A DNA stretch of 64,000 bases from JABDFW01 sp035550215 (GTDB lineage: Bacteria; Bacteroidota; Bacteroidia; Chitinophagales; Chitinophagaceae): NCBI GenBank assembly GCA_035550215.1, contig DASZPM010000015.1, positions 1 through 64,000 on the forward strand. Direction: 5' to 3'. The first letter of the stretch is position 1. The number at the start of each line of letters is the position of its first letter. Below, piece by piece: positions 9,801-18,340 of the stretch. The position numbers and the translations under genes were made by a program. The notes under the pieces are model-generated. The model did no database searches, was not told where the DNA came from, and saw only the letters and a list, made by a program, of their open reading frames with translations.

Positions 9801-10176
9801 AACCCAACTTTTTTACTTCTTTTTTTACACCAAGGGCTGTAACCACAACCTCATCCAGGTTTTGGGTCATTGGCGTTAACTGTATTTCTATGTTATCGCC
9901 ATTAATTTTTACAGTTGTTTCACCATAACCAACATAGCTTACGGTTACCAGGTCTCCCTTTGTACCCTGCAGGCTAAAACTGCCGTCACTCTCGCTGGCA
10001 GTGCCTTTTAATGTGTTTTTGTTAAGAATGGTTGCCCCTGCAACTGGTTGTTTAGTGACCGCATCTGTAATGTGGCCTTTAACCAGCAGTGCCTGTGCCT
10101 GTACCAGTATTGCTAAACAAAAAGCAATAGTGGTAAGCGCAAAGGCTTTTACGTGAAAGGTTAATTGCTGCTTCAT
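6850..10176 (-). CDS. SusC/RagA-like TonB-linked outer-membrane transporter
   Basis: A 1108-residue beta-barrel importer with a signal peptide (1-28). A carboxypeptidase-regulatory-like domain covers ~31-105 (VKGHITDAVTKQPVAGATI). A DEVVVTALG TonB-box-like segment is followed by the plug (LTGKVAGLSVG ... VLKGPTAAALYGSRAQYGAILITTKKG), the SusC family signature. The barrel ends in a terminal Phe as usual for Bam substrates. It is the first gene of the phosphonate set and is followed at once by SusD. It probably imports the same substrate the periplasmic hydrolase acts on. Confidence 0.95.
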   Translation of the reverse strand: MKQQLTFHVKAFALTTIAFCLAILVQAQALLVKGHITDAVTKQPVAGATILNKNTLKGTASESDGSFSLQGTKGDLVTVSYVGYGETTVKINGDNIEIQLTPMTQNLDEVVVTALGVKKEVKKLGYAVQEVKGEDLVKARDQNPFTGLTGKVAGLSVGPSAELLRKPTVILRGNEITLYVVDGVPISSDTWNISPDDVESYSVLKGPTAAALYGSRAQYGAILITTKKGLKKKGFTVEFNSTNAIDKGFLAFPRVQDEYGGGENELYAFGDGKGGGLNDNDYDVWGPKFNGQLIPQYDGKYDPNTTYTTTFPGGYVWKGHVEPTPYVARGKDNLQRFLRTGFQTTDNISLNATGDNYSLRFSASHSYQQSIIPNNYVNISNFNIYGSYNVSSRLKIEANINYNKQYSPNFPDVDYGPNSLIYNIAVWTGDDWNIDAPDIKGEWQPGKVGVQSIFAEYQRYHNPWFQVNEWLRGHYKTDIYGYASANYKFNSHLNLNARTQITTYNLFRNEKMPFSAHPYGREQNEGDYREDRRDLFENNTDVQLNYDYKVGSFLELAGLVGGSGRFFTYNSSWTSTDYLNVPGVYSFSNSRNPIQASSFSSDMRVFSAYYSLDASLGRYATVSFTGRVDKSSALPQQHDSYFYPSISVASPISDFVKMPSAISFFKIRGSYATVHGDATQPTVGTAPFNSITAFGNNPSGNSLYDYPLDYGNNYLSPYGGPDYSLSAVYSTSKPYNNQTAAYYTSNLYDPNIKTFNRVNYEEGFDVKFLKNRLGLSATAFQYIDGPIILANPISTATGYSTYYINALKTEKTGYELSLQGTPLQMKNSLTWNVLVNWSTYKDTYKELPPGQDVYNTFFHVGDRVDKFYGSAFVKTQDGKIVHDAAGKPLINPVAQYLGNLNADFAWSIYNSISYKGWTLGFQFDGSVGGVTSDYMFNKTMRGGRNALTDEGALGKSRDDDNNHAGDPNYPGSYVGDGVVVSNNTPINFDSKTGAILNYKDLQFSPNTQVTHVQDYVSKYYGINEANLMSKTYAKLREVTIGYSLPAKLLSKTFMSKVTLSLVGRNLIYFYADKRFKDVDLDQYNYSTGGTALQTPTTRRYGFNINIVF

Positions 10177-10199
10177 AAAGTTATTTTGGTTTGAAGCCG

Positions 10200-10207
10200 C
10201 AAATGTA
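10200..10207 (-). promoter_or_regulatory. possible -7 element upstream of the SusC gene
   Basis: The minus strand reads TACATTTG, matching TAnnTTTG, 23 bp before the SusC start. No good -33 TTG lies at the expected distance, which is common for activator-dependent promoters but also weakens the call. Confidence 0.35.
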
Positions 10208-10477
10208 TCGGGAGAATAGGGCGGTTAAGTTGTTAACAGCATTAACAAAAAGTAAAGTAATTGTAAACTTTTGGCACTTAACAATTAATTAAATTTAGGA
10301 TAACTAAACATTCATAAATAAAGCGTAAATGCAAACAAACAGGGTGGCAGCAAGTAAAACGGGGTATTTTGTACCAAAAACAACGATGCTAACCTGTAAA
10401 CGGCGGATACATATTGTTTACAAAAACTAAACCTGCATGGATAAATTGTATAGAAGTATTTATTGCGGGTACAAGCG
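10208..10477. other. upstream region of the SusC gene
   Basis: An AT-rich stretch between the XRE-cupin gene and SusC. It holds the 8-bp palindrome TGTTAACA at 10231-10238, nested in a looser GTTAA...TTAAC arrangement, and several TTTACAAA-like words. These could be operator half-sites for the neighbouring regulator (inference). I see no ORF or RNA gene. Confidence 0.35.
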
Positions 10478-11050
10478 TTAGTCCTCGTCAAAAAAGTACA
10501 CTACCAGCATCTCGTAAGGTTCATCGCTCACGCATTTGGAAAGATGGCTTTTGCGGGCATCATAATAAAATGAATCCCCTTCTTCCACCAGGTACTTCTG
10601 CCCTTCAATGGTATATTCCGCCTTGCCCTTAAGCATATAGTTGTACTCATGCGCCTGTGTTGATACATAGCCCTTTTTAGCATTTTTTGCCTGTTTGTAC
10701 AGCATTATATCAATAAGCTTGCCCTGGTGTTTGAACGACATAATGCGGTAATACCACGTGCCTTTAGTGTACTCTTTTTCAACGCGGTGGTGCTGGCTGC
10801 TCTTAATAACCACGGGGCCGCCGGTTTGCATAGTACCCAGTTTATCAAAAAAATCATTAAAGTCAACCTGCAGCGCTTTTACAATATTAAGCAGCACTAC
10901 CAGTGAAGGAACAGTACGGTTATTCTCAATCTGCGAAAGCAAACCCTTTGTAACGCCCACGTTTTCAGCCAGTTGCTGCAGGGTTACACCATTTTCTTTT
11001 CTTTTTTCCTTTATACGGTTGCTTATCTGCAATATAATATCCTCGTTCAT
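10478..11050 (-). CDS. XRE-family regulator with C-terminal cupin sensor
   Basis: 190 residues. The N-terminal XRE helix-turn-helix spans ~5-65 (VTLQQLAENVGVTKGLLSQIENNRTVPS) and a cupin_2 barrel spans ~115-187 (STQAHEYNYMLKGKAEYTIEGQ, EEGDSFYYDARKSHLSK). XRE-cupin proteins usually sense a small metabolite and control the adjacent catabolic genes. Here the gene is directly upstream of, and in the same direction as, the SusC-to-HpnW set, so it is the best candidate for its regulator. The ligand is not readable. Confidence 0.9.
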   Translation of the reverse strand: MNEDIILQISNRIKEKRKENGVTLQQLAENVGVTKGLLSQIENNRTVPSLVVLLNIVKALQVDFNDFFDKLGTMQTGGPVVIKSSQHHRVEKEYTKGTWYYRIMSFKHQGKLIDIMLYKQAKNAKKGYVSTQAHEYNYMLKGKAEYTIEGQKYLVEEGDSFYYDARKSHLSKCVSDEPYEMLVVYFFDED

Positions 11051-11201
11051 GGGCGGGTATTTTACGCAATAAATATATACATCAATTTATAACTACCGGG
11101 TTATCAATTTAAAAATCGGCGAATGGCCGGGATATTTTTAAATTATACATTTTACAATATTTCCCTTTTTCATCCGTCTTTCAAAAAAAATTAAATAAAT
11201 A

Positions 11202-11232
11202 CTTGTTTTAATCAAACGTTTGTTTAATTTTG
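11202..11232 (+). promoter_or_regulatory. promoter with embedded TetR operator for the efflux operon
   Basis: CTTG at 11202-11205, a 19-bp spacer, and TAATTTTG at 11225-11232 form a good Bacteroidota promoter. Between and overlapping them lies the 20-bp palindrome TTAATCAAACGTTTGTTTAA (11208-11227), self-complementary at all but one base pair. The placement predicts repression by the TetR encoded 23 bp downstream. Confidence 0.75.
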
Positions 11233-11254
11233 TTCTCTCAATTGATTTTGGAAT

Positions 11255-11887
11255 ATGGTTACTTATAACGAAAAGCAATTACAAATACTTAAAACTGCCG
11301 AGCACCTTTTTTCAAGCAAAGGGTTTGACGGTACGACAGTACGCGATATTGCTGATGAGGCGGGGGTGAATATAGCCATGATATCGTATTACTTCCGCTC
11401 AAAGGAAAAACTGATGGAAACCCTTTTTGAACAACGCATGGGCAATGTAGAGATGAGGGTGGAAAGCTTGCTGAAAGACGAATCGCTGTCGCCTATTGAA
11501 AAGGTAAATATTTTAATAGATGACCATATTGAAAGGGTAATGCAGCGCCAGAAATTTTATAAAATACTGTATTGTGAGCAGGTTTTAAACAAAAACCCGC
11601 TGATAATAAATGTGATGAACGATTTTAAAAGGCGCCATGTTGCTATTATAAGCGAGTTGATAAAAGACGGGCAGAAGAAAGGTCTTTTTAAAAAGAAAAT
11701 TGACGTAGTGCTTATGCTTAACACCATGGTTGGCACCGTTGCACAAATGATGGTTAGCCTTGACTACTACCGCGATATAAATAACATGCAGGATATGCCG
11801 GATGAAGAATTTGAAACATTGATAAGAAGGAAATTAAGTATTCACATTAAAACTTTATTCAAAGCAATATTGACTTATGAAGCATAG
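11255..11887 (+). CDS. TetR-family repressor of the efflux operon
   Basis: 210 residues. The N-terminal helix-turn-helix spans ~8-57 (AEHLFSSKGFDGTTVRDIADEAGVNIAMISYYF), followed by a helical ligand domain. It is the first gene of a four-gene efflux operon, and its stop overlaps the TolC start. A palindromic operator sits in its own promoter, so it probably represses itself and the pump until a toxic ligand binds. The ligand is unknown. Confidence 0.92.
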   Translation: MVTYNEKQLQILKTAEHLFSSKGFDGTTVRDIADEAGVNIAMISYYFRSKEKLMETLFEQRMGNVEMRVESLLKDESLSPIEKVNILIDDHIERVMQRQKFYKILYCEQVLNKNPLIINVMNDFKRRHVAIISELIKDGQKKGLFKKKIDVVLMLNTMVGTVAQMMVSLDYYRDINNMQDMPDEEFETLIRRKLSIHIKTLFKAILTYEA

Positions 11888-13217
11888 ATTAATAACCACA
11901 GGTTTTTTGTTATGCTGTGCCTTAATGCAACTACCGTTGCATGCGCAGGAACAAAAAAGTTTAACTTTAGGAGAAGCAGTACAGCTAAGCCTTACCAACA
12001 GCAAACAATTAAAGAACAGCAGCGCGAAAATTGATGAAGCCACGGCAATATTGCAACAGGCAACAGACCGCAAACTGCCTGACTTTAATATTAATGCATC
12101 GTACCTGCGCCTTACAACACCCACCATCAGCTTAAAATCTAACAGTTCCGGTGGCTCTGATACATCATCAGGCGGCAGCGGATTTGGCAGCATTAAATCA
12201 GCCATGTACGCGATGGCTACCATTTCGTATCCCATTTATTCAGGCTCGCGTATAAAGTATGGCATTGAGTCGGCTAAGTACCTGCAGCAGGCAGCAAAGC
12301 TTGATTCAGCGCACGACCGCGGGGAGGTTATTATTAACACCATCGGCGCCTATATAAACCTGTATAAGGCAGGCAAGGCAGTTGACCTGGTAAAAGAAAA
12401 CCTTACACAATCCCGCCAGCGCGATACCGATTTTTCCAACCTGGAAAAAAACGGCATACTTGCCCGTAATGATTTATTAAAAGCGCAGTTGCAAACATCC
12501 AATATTGAGCTGTCGTTGTTGGATGCAGAGAATAACTGGAAGCTGGCAAACGTAAACATGGACCTTTTATTAGGCTTGCCGGAAAGCACCATATTGAAAC
12601 TTGACAGCAGCAGCCTGCAATATTCGCCCGAGTTAAAGACGGTGGATGAATATGAGCAACTTGCCATGCAAAACCGTAAGGATATGCTGGCGCTTTCCAC
12701 ACGGGCAAAAGCAGCAGCGTCAAATATAAAATCGGTAAAGGGCGAATATTATCCTTCGGTTGGTTTAACCGGCGGCTATGCAGCCATAAATATACCGGGG
12801 CTGGCAACCGTTACCAATGCCATTGATATAGGTGTTGGCGTTAAATACAGCGTTTCATCCCTCTGGAAAACAAAAGCCAAATTAAAAGAGGCCCAGGCCA
12901 AAGAAGATGAATTGGTTACAAGCGAGGAAATACTGGTGGATGATATGCATTCGCAGGTAAACCGGGCGTACGAAAATTACCTTTCAAGCGTGAAAAAGAT
13001 AGACGTTTATGCCAAAGCTATAGAGCAGGCAAATGAGAACTACAAGATAACCAAAAACAAATACGACAACCAGTTAGCCACCACAACTGATTTGCTGGAA
13101 GCAGACGTTGCACAGTTACAGGCAAAACTAAATTACGCTTTTGCCAAGGCAGATGCGGTAGTAGCATACAACACATTAATACAAACAGCGGGTGTTTTAA
13201 CCGAACCCACTAAATAA
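11877..13217 (+). CDS. TolC-family outer-membrane efflux protein
   Basis: 446 residues with a signal peptide (MKHRLITTGFLLCCALMQLPLHA) and two outer-membrane efflux repeats (SLTLGEAVQLSLTNSKQLK ... LLGLPES; then GYAAINIPGL ... AYENYLSSVKKIDVYAKAIEQA). It forms the trimeric exit duct of a tripartite pump. A Ser/Gly-rich loop (NSSGGSDTSSGGSGFGS) near residue 90 probably faces outward. It overlaps the tetR stop by 11 nt. Confidence 0.93.
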   Translation: MKHRLITTGFLLCCALMQLPLHAQEQKSLTLGEAVQLSLTNSKQLKNSSAKIDEATAILQQATDRKLPDFNINASYLRLTTPTISLKSNSSGGSDTSSGGSGFGSIKSAMYAMATISYPIYSGSRIKYGIESAKYLQQAAKLDSAHDRGEVIINTIGAYINLYKAGKAVDLVKENLTQSRQRDTDFSNLEKNGILARNDLLKAQLQTSNIELSLLDAENNWKLANVNMDLLLGLPESTILKLDSSSLQYSPELKTVDEYEQLAMQNRKDMLALSTRAKAAASNIKSVKGEYYPSVGLTGGYAAINIPGLATVTNAIDIGVGVKYSVSSLWKTKAKLKEAQAKEDELVTSEEILVDDMHSQVNRAYENYLSSVKKIDVYAKAIEQANENYKITKNKYDNQLATTTDLLEADVAQLQAKLNYAFAKADAVVAYNTLIQTAGVLTEPTK

Positions 13218-13253
13218 ACATAACAACCAACACAACAGATAAAAAATAGTTTT

Positions 13254-14360
13254 ATGGCAGATAATACACAAAACCAGGAAGCACAGCCGGTAAAAAAAAC
13301 CAACAGGGCATTTTTGATAGTACTGATACTGCTTGTAATAGGCGGCGGATGGTTTGGCATAAGCAAATACATTTATGCCCAGCACCATGAAGATACAGAT
13401 GACGCACAAATTGAAGCTAACGTAAGCCCTGTAATACCACGCGTTTCAGGCTATGTTACCGAAGTACGGGTGAAAGACAACCAGCGTGTAAAAAAGGGCG
13501 ATACGCTGATAATACTGGATGACAGGGACTTTAAAATTAAAGTTGACCAGGCAAATGCCGCGCTTGAAACTGCCGAAAACAACGTAGGCGTTGCAGAAGC
13601 ATCAACCAACGCAGCGCAGGCAAACATTTCAACCTACCAGGCAAATGTTGCCACCATTGACGCGCAGATTGAAACTGCAAAGATTAATGTACGGCGCACT
13701 ACGCAGGATTATGACCGTTATGCCAACCTGATAAAAGACCACAGCATTACGCAGCAGCAATTTGAACAGGCTGAAGCAGCAAAACAAACTGCTGAGCACC
13801 AGTTGCAGGTTTTACAGGAGCAACGCAAACAGGCATCAGCACAAACAAACGCGATAGCCTCGCAAAGCAAGGCAACCAGCAAACAAATATCCGTAGCTAA
13901 CGCAGCTATTAAACAAAGGCAGGTTGACGTGGATGATGCCAAGCTAAACCTTAGCTATACCGTTATTACCGCACCGCAGGATGGCCTTGTAACAAGGGTT
14001 AATGTACAGCCGGGGCAATACCTCTCCGCAGGACAATCATACTTCAGCATAATTGACGACAGCGATGTATGGATTGTGGCAAACTTTAAAGAAACACAAT
14101 TGGATAAGATGAAAGTTGGGCAGTTAGTAGATGTTTCTTTAGATGCTTTTCCCGACCATGACCTTAAAGCCAAAGTATCATCTTTCGCTCCTACAACCGG
14201 TGCAAAGATGGCTTTACTGCCACCCGATAATGCTACCGGCAACTTTGTAAAAGTAGTACAGCGGGTACCGGTTAAGATTGAATTTGAAAACCCTAACGAC
14301 CCCGTTGTTAAGCAATTGCGGGCAGGGATGAATGTGGTGGTTGATGTGCACCTTGACTAA
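13254..14360 (+). CDS. HlyD/EmrA-family membrane-fusion protein
   Basis: 368 residues with one N-terminal membrane span (~19-42), a lipoyl-like half (VIPRVSGYVTEVRVKDNQRVKKGD), a long Gln/Ala-rich coiled-coil hairpin (~100-225), and the returning half (YTVITAPQDGLVTRVNVQPGQ). It bridges the inner-membrane DHA2 pump to TolC. The EmrA-type layout fits the DHA2 transporter that follows. Confidence 0.94.
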   Translation: MADNTQNQEAQPVKKTNRAFLIVLILLVIGGGWFGISKYIYAQHHEDTDDAQIEANVSPVIPRVSGYVTEVRVKDNQRVKKGDTLIILDDRDFKIKVDQANAALETAENNVGVAEASTNAAQANISTYQANVATIDAQIETAKINVRRTTQDYDRYANLIKDHSITQQQFEQAEAAKQTAEHQLQVLQEQRKQASAQTNAIASQSKATSKQISVANAAIKQRQVDVDDAKLNLSYTVITAPQDGLVTRVNVQPGQYLSAGQSYFSIIDDSDVWIVANFKETQLDKMKVGQLVDVSLDAFPDHDLKAKVSSFAPTTGAKMALLPPDNATGNFVKVVQRVPVKIEFENPNDPVVKQLRAGMNVVVDVHLD

Positions 14361-14668
14361 CCGGCAAAGTACAAAGCTGCATGTTTTTGCAGGCGCAGGA
14401 TGCAAGATTGATTTGAAAAGAGAAGTAAGCTATAAAGACAGGAGTATTTGCAGTGTTTGATTTTGTGAGACTGGCTGACAGGATAAGCTTTAAAGGTGAA
14501 GGGTGAAAAGATTGCGGGTTGAGGGCCCCGGGAATTTATAACGGCATTGTACAACAGACGGGATATGCTACGTAACAATATTTAACTGCTGAACAGGCCA
14601 CTCAATCTGCAATCTTATAGCTGCAACCCGCAGTAAACACAAGGATAACAATTTAAAGAATTTAAGAT
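14361..14668. other. 308-bp gap inside the efflux operon
   Basis: There is no convincing ORF, terminator or TAnnTTTG promoter here. It contains short repeated words (TGCAGG, AATCTGCAATC) like those scattered in other gaps of this window. The transporter downstream may be read through from the operon promoter. Confidence 0.4.
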
Positions 14669-16270
14669 ATGGTACAACAGGATTCATTAGTTGAGTATGG
14701 CGCACGAAGGGTGATTATTACCATCACCGCAATTTTTTGCGCGCTGCTGGAGATTGTGGATACCACCATTGTAAACGTTGCCCTGCCTGATATGAAGGGC
14801 AACCTGGGCGTAAGCACTACGGAAGTGGCATGGGTTATTACCGCTTATGCCATCGGCAACGTTATTATCATACCTATGACAAGCTGGTTAAGCCAGCAGT
14901 TTGGCCGGCGCAATTATTTCGCCACCTCCATAATACTGTTTACCATCTGCTCCTTTTTGTGCGGTAACGCCAATGGCATTTGGGAACTGGTGGTGTTCAG
15001 GTTTTTGCAGGGCGTAGGCGGCGGCGCATTGCTGGTAACCTCGCAAACAATCATTACCGAAAGCTATCCTGCTGAAAAACGCGGTATGGCGCAGGCTATT
15101 TACGGCATGGGTGTAATTATAGGCCCCACGTTAGGGCCGCCATTGGGTGGTTATATTGTTGAGCATTATTCATGGCCTTATATATTTTACATCAACATAC
15201 CTATTGGTGTTATAGCTACTTTATTAACGCTGGCTTTTGTAAAAAGCCCCAAATACGGGGAGAAAAGCAGCCCCGCTGATGTTGACTGGATTGGCATTGC
15301 TTTACTGGCCCTTTCTGTAGGCTCCCTTCAATATGTATTGGAAAAGGGGCAGGAAGAAGACTGGTTCAGCAACAAAACCATCCTGGTGCTGGCCATCGTT
15401 TCCTTTTTTGGTTTCTTCTTTTTCATCTGGCGCGAGCTTACGTTCCGCAACCCGGTGGTTGAACTGAGGGTGCTTAAAAACGGCAACCTGCGCGTGGGCA
15501 CTATACTCTCGTTCATTATGGGCTTTGGGTTATACGGCTCTACGTTCATCATCCCGCTTTATACGCAAACGACGCTTGGCTGGACAGCCCAGCAATCGGG
15601 TATGCTGATGGTACCCGCCGCAGTAACCACCGCCTTTATGATGCCGTTTATAGGGCAAATGATGCAACGCGGCGTACCGCACCAGTATATGGTGTCGGGC
15701 GGCATGTTTGTATTTTTCGTTTTCACCTTTTGGGGGTATAAAATAATGACGCCCGATACCGGCGAGGGAGACTTTTTCTGGATGCTGATTGTGCGCGGCG
15801 TTGGTATGGGCCTGTTGTTTATGCCTATCACCATGCTGGCACTGTCAACCCTTAAGGGTAAGCAAATAGGCCAGGGCGCGGCGTTCACAGGTATGATGCG
15901 CCAGTTGGGCGGCTCCTTCGGTATAGCCATTATTACCACCTTTATGGCAAGGCAGGTGGTAAGGCACAGCAGCACGCTGACCAGCCACATTGAGAAAAAT
16001 GACCCCAACGCCCATGCAAGGGTAATGGGCATAGCGCACAGCTTTATGCAAAAGGGCGGCATGCCGCCAAATACTGCCATTGAAAGCGCTTACAAGGCCA
16101 TATATGGCATGATAGCCAAGCAGGCCGCCGTATTATCATACATGGATGTGTTTTTATACCTCGGCGTACTGTTCCTGCTTTGTATTCCGTTTATTTTAAT
16201 GGCGAAAGGAAATAAGAAAAAGAAAGGGCAAAAGAGCGAAAAGATTGATTTGTCTGAGGCCGTTCACTAA
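14669..16270 (+). CDS. DHA2-family (EmrB/QacA-like) drug:H+ antiporter
   Basis: 533 residues with about 14 membrane spans, the number typical of DHA2. The N-terminus DTTIVNVALPDM carries the family motif D1, and QFGRRNYF and RFLQGVGGGALLVTSQTIITE are motif A/B-like. Motif C is visible as GVIIGPTLGPPLGG. It is the inner-membrane motor of the tripartite pump with the preceding HlyD and TolC proteins. Substrate specificity cannot be predicted. Confidence 0.94.
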   Translation: MVQQDSLVEYGARRVIITITAIFCALLEIVDTTIVNVALPDMKGNLGVSTTEVAWVITAYAIGNVIIIPMTSWLSQQFGRRNYFATSIILFTICSFLCGNANGIWELVVFRFLQGVGGGALLVTSQTIITESYPAEKRGMAQAIYGMGVIIGPTLGPPLGGYIVEHYSWPYIFYINIPIGVIATLLTLAFVKSPKYGEKSSPADVDWIGIALLALSVGSLQYVLEKGQEEDWFSNKTILVLAIVSFFGFFFFIWRELTFRNPVVELRVLKNGNLRVGTILSFIMGFGLYGSTFIIPLYTQTTLGWTAQQSGMLMVPAAVTTAFMMPFIGQMMQRGVPHQYMVSGGMFVFFVFTFWGYKIMTPDTGEGDFFWMLIVRGVGMGLLFMPITMLALSTLKGKQIGQGAAFTGMMRQLGGSFGIAIITTFMARQVVRHSSTLTSHIEKNDPNAHARVMGIAHSFMQKGGMPPNTAIESAYKAIYGMIAKQAAVLSYMDVFLYLGVLFLLCIPFILMAKGNKKKKGQKSEKIDLSEAVH

Positions 16271-16290
16271 CCTGTAATTTAACACCAGTA

Positions 16291-16338
16291 CAAACCCATT
16301 GCAGTAACAAACTGTTACCACAATGGGTTTTGTATTTT
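16291..16338 (+). terminator. terminator of the efflux operon
   Basis: A 10-bp stem AAACCCATTG / CAATGGGTTT (16292-16301 with 16321-16330) encloses a second stem GTAACA / TGTTAC and is followed by a T-rich tail. It lies 20 bp after the transporter stop. Confidence 0.85.
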
Positions 16339-16420
16339 TACCACTGAGCAATTATATCATAAACATTTTTCAAAGAGCTGCCGCTTGTGCCAATCTCTCT
16401 TCCTGCTCGTTGGTGAGGCT

Positions 16421-17944
16421 TTAAAACTTAGCAGGCTCACCCTCTTTCGGCACAGACGATAATATAAACTTCCGCAAGTTCTCATTCGCCAGCGCCAAAT
16501 CAGGCTTACGCAGGTAAAGCATGTGCCCGCTACGGTAACCTTCCCAGTGAATACGGTCTTTCAGCTTCCCGCTCGGGTCTAACTGCCACAGGCTGTACTT
16601 GGCATTAAAATAATCGCAGGCGCCGTCATAATAGCCGCTCTGTACCAGCAGGTGCAGGTAAGGGTTTTCGGCCAGCGCCTGGCGAAGGTCCTCCCCTACG
16701 TGGTTATTTTTATCATCCCAGGGCCAAACCGGGCCGAACATATTGTATTTAAGGTCGGTGTTATAATGCAGGTCCTGCCGCAGGTAAATGTTTATAGCCG
16801 GCGTAAAGCTGTGCAGCCAGCTCGTAAGTTCCGCATTGTAATCAGGGCGGTCGCCGCCTTCCTGCCGGTCAATACCCCGGTAGCGGCTGTCAAGCCTGCC
16901 CACGGTAAAGCCTTTGTCGCGCAGCAACTCCTTCCAGAAAAAGTCTGTGGGTATCACTAAATTCCAGTCCAACACCGCTTTTTCACTAAGGCCGGTATAG
17001 CGGGACAGTTTTGCTGCCAGGCTTTTTTTGGTAGCGTCATCCATGGCGCCGCCTTTTGCCAGGGCGGGTATCAGTTCGTTCACCGTAAAGTTTTCTACCT
17101 CTGGCAGCATATCCGTTAAATCCTTGCTTTGCAAATCCGCAGGCAGTTTTTTATGGTACCATGCGGTAGCGGCATAATAAGGCACCTGGAGGGAGGAATT
17201 TACATAGTCGCTGCGCACAATGCCCAAATCAGTGGGCGATACCAGTATCACCCCGTCAAGGTAAATCCACTCGTTGTCCTGTAATGCCAGCGCCAGGCCG
17301 CTTACGCGGGTGGTACCATAGCTCTCCCCTATCAAAAACTTGGGAGAAGCCCAGCGTTGCTTGCGGCTGATGAAGGTTGAAATCCAGTCAGCTAAGTAGC
17401 GTATATCTTCATTAACGCCAAAAAACTTGCTGCCCGGCACATCCTTATTCGCAGTGCGGCTAAAGCCGGTATTCACGGGGTCAACATATACAATATCCGC
17501 TATGTCTAAAATGCTCTGCGTGTTTTCCTTTATGCCATAAGGCTCTACCGGGAAACCCTCATCATCAAGGTTAAGCCGGCGCGGGCCGGTATAGCCAATC
17601 TCCATCCATACGCTGGGTGTGCCTGGGCCGCCGTTAAAACTTATCACCAGCGGGCGGCTGTCTTTATCTTTTACATCTGTCCTTTCGTAGTAGGTATAAA
17701 ATACGCCTGCAATCGGTTTGCCCTCTTCATCCCAAACGGGTATGGTGCCAACGGTGGCGTCGTAGGGAACGCGCACCCCTTTAATGGTTACTTCCGCATG
17801 GGTGGTGGTGGAAGAATCCATATTTAGCACACGGCTGGGCGAAGGTTTTTCGGCAGAAGGGGCAGCCGCTCCTTTTTGCTGGGCCATAACAGCACCCAGG
17901 GAGGCGGCAAAAACAACGGCAAGACATACAACTATTTTTCTCAT
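16421..17944 (-). CDS. secreted S10 serine carboxypeptidase-like protein
   Basis: 507 residues with a signal peptide ending AVMAQ. The S10 hallmarks are present: FNGGPG (103-108, oxyanion region), nucleophile S208 in GESYGT, acid D440 in GYYDGACDYF and H474 in RSGHMLYL. The full catalytic triad suggests an active periplasmic carboxypeptidase or acyl-transferring relative. It is monocistronic and convergent with the efflux operon. Confidence 0.92.
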   Translation of the reverse strand: MRKIVVCLAVVFAASLGAVMAQQKGAAAPSAEKPSPSRVLNMDSSTTTHAEVTIKGVRVPYDATVGTIPVWDEEGKPIAGVFYTYYERTDVKDKDSRPLVISFNGGPGTPSVWMEIGYTGPRRLNLDDEGFPVEPYGIKENTQSILDIADIVYVDPVNTGFSRTANKDVPGSKFFGVNEDIRYLADWISTFISRKQRWASPKFLIGESYGTTRVSGLALALQDNEWIYLDGVILVSPTDLGIVRSDYVNSSLQVPYYAATAWYHKKLPADLQSKDLTDMLPEVENFTVNELIPALAKGGAMDDATKKSLAAKLSRYTGLSEKAVLDWNLVIPTDFFWKELLRDKGFTVGRLDSRYRGIDRQEGGDRPDYNAELTSWLHSFTPAINIYLRQDLHYNTDLKYNMFGPVWPWDDKNNHVGEDLRQALAENPYLHLLVQSGYYDGACDYFNAKYSLWQLDPSGKLKDRIHWEGYRSGHMLYLRKPDLALANENLRKFILSSVPKEGEPAKF

Positions 17945-18340
17945 ACGCTTTATTTTATAAGGGAACGAATATAATACACAAAGCGAACACGCCCGGCCAT
18001 TTTAGATAAACGGGCAGTTTCCTTTAGGCGAAACTCACTGTATAATGACCGTAACCCTGCCGCAGCGGGAGGAAAAGAACCTGCCTGATGACCATCGAAG
18101 GAGGAAAAGGGAGGAATGCTATTTCATCTAACATATTCATTAATAAATACTTAGTTAAATTTTTGTTCATTTTTTTACAAATTCATTTTGCTTAACACTG
18201 TGCGCTTTTTCCTTTGTGTCCCCGTGGTCAATCGTTTTACCCACAAAGTGCACAAAGGTTTGGCACAGAGGGGCACAAAGTAATGCGCCACATACCCGTC
18301 ATTGCGAAGGCTTGCCGGGCGTGCGCGTTGGCCAAAGTCC
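17945..18340. repeat. intergenic region with degenerate CACAAAG-type repeats
   Basis: No gene is seen. Around 18213-18285 CCTTTGTG...CACAAAGG arms and further CACAGAGG/CACAAAG words make a loose hairpin-forming cluster. It is followed by a CGTCATTGCGAAGG word that resembles dispersed intergenic repeats. Function unknown. Confidence 0.4.

Noticed and set aside
15559..16080. 173-codon minus-strand ORF opposite the DHA2 transporter
   Set aside because: It mirrors membrane-span codons of the transporter; no start context or domain.
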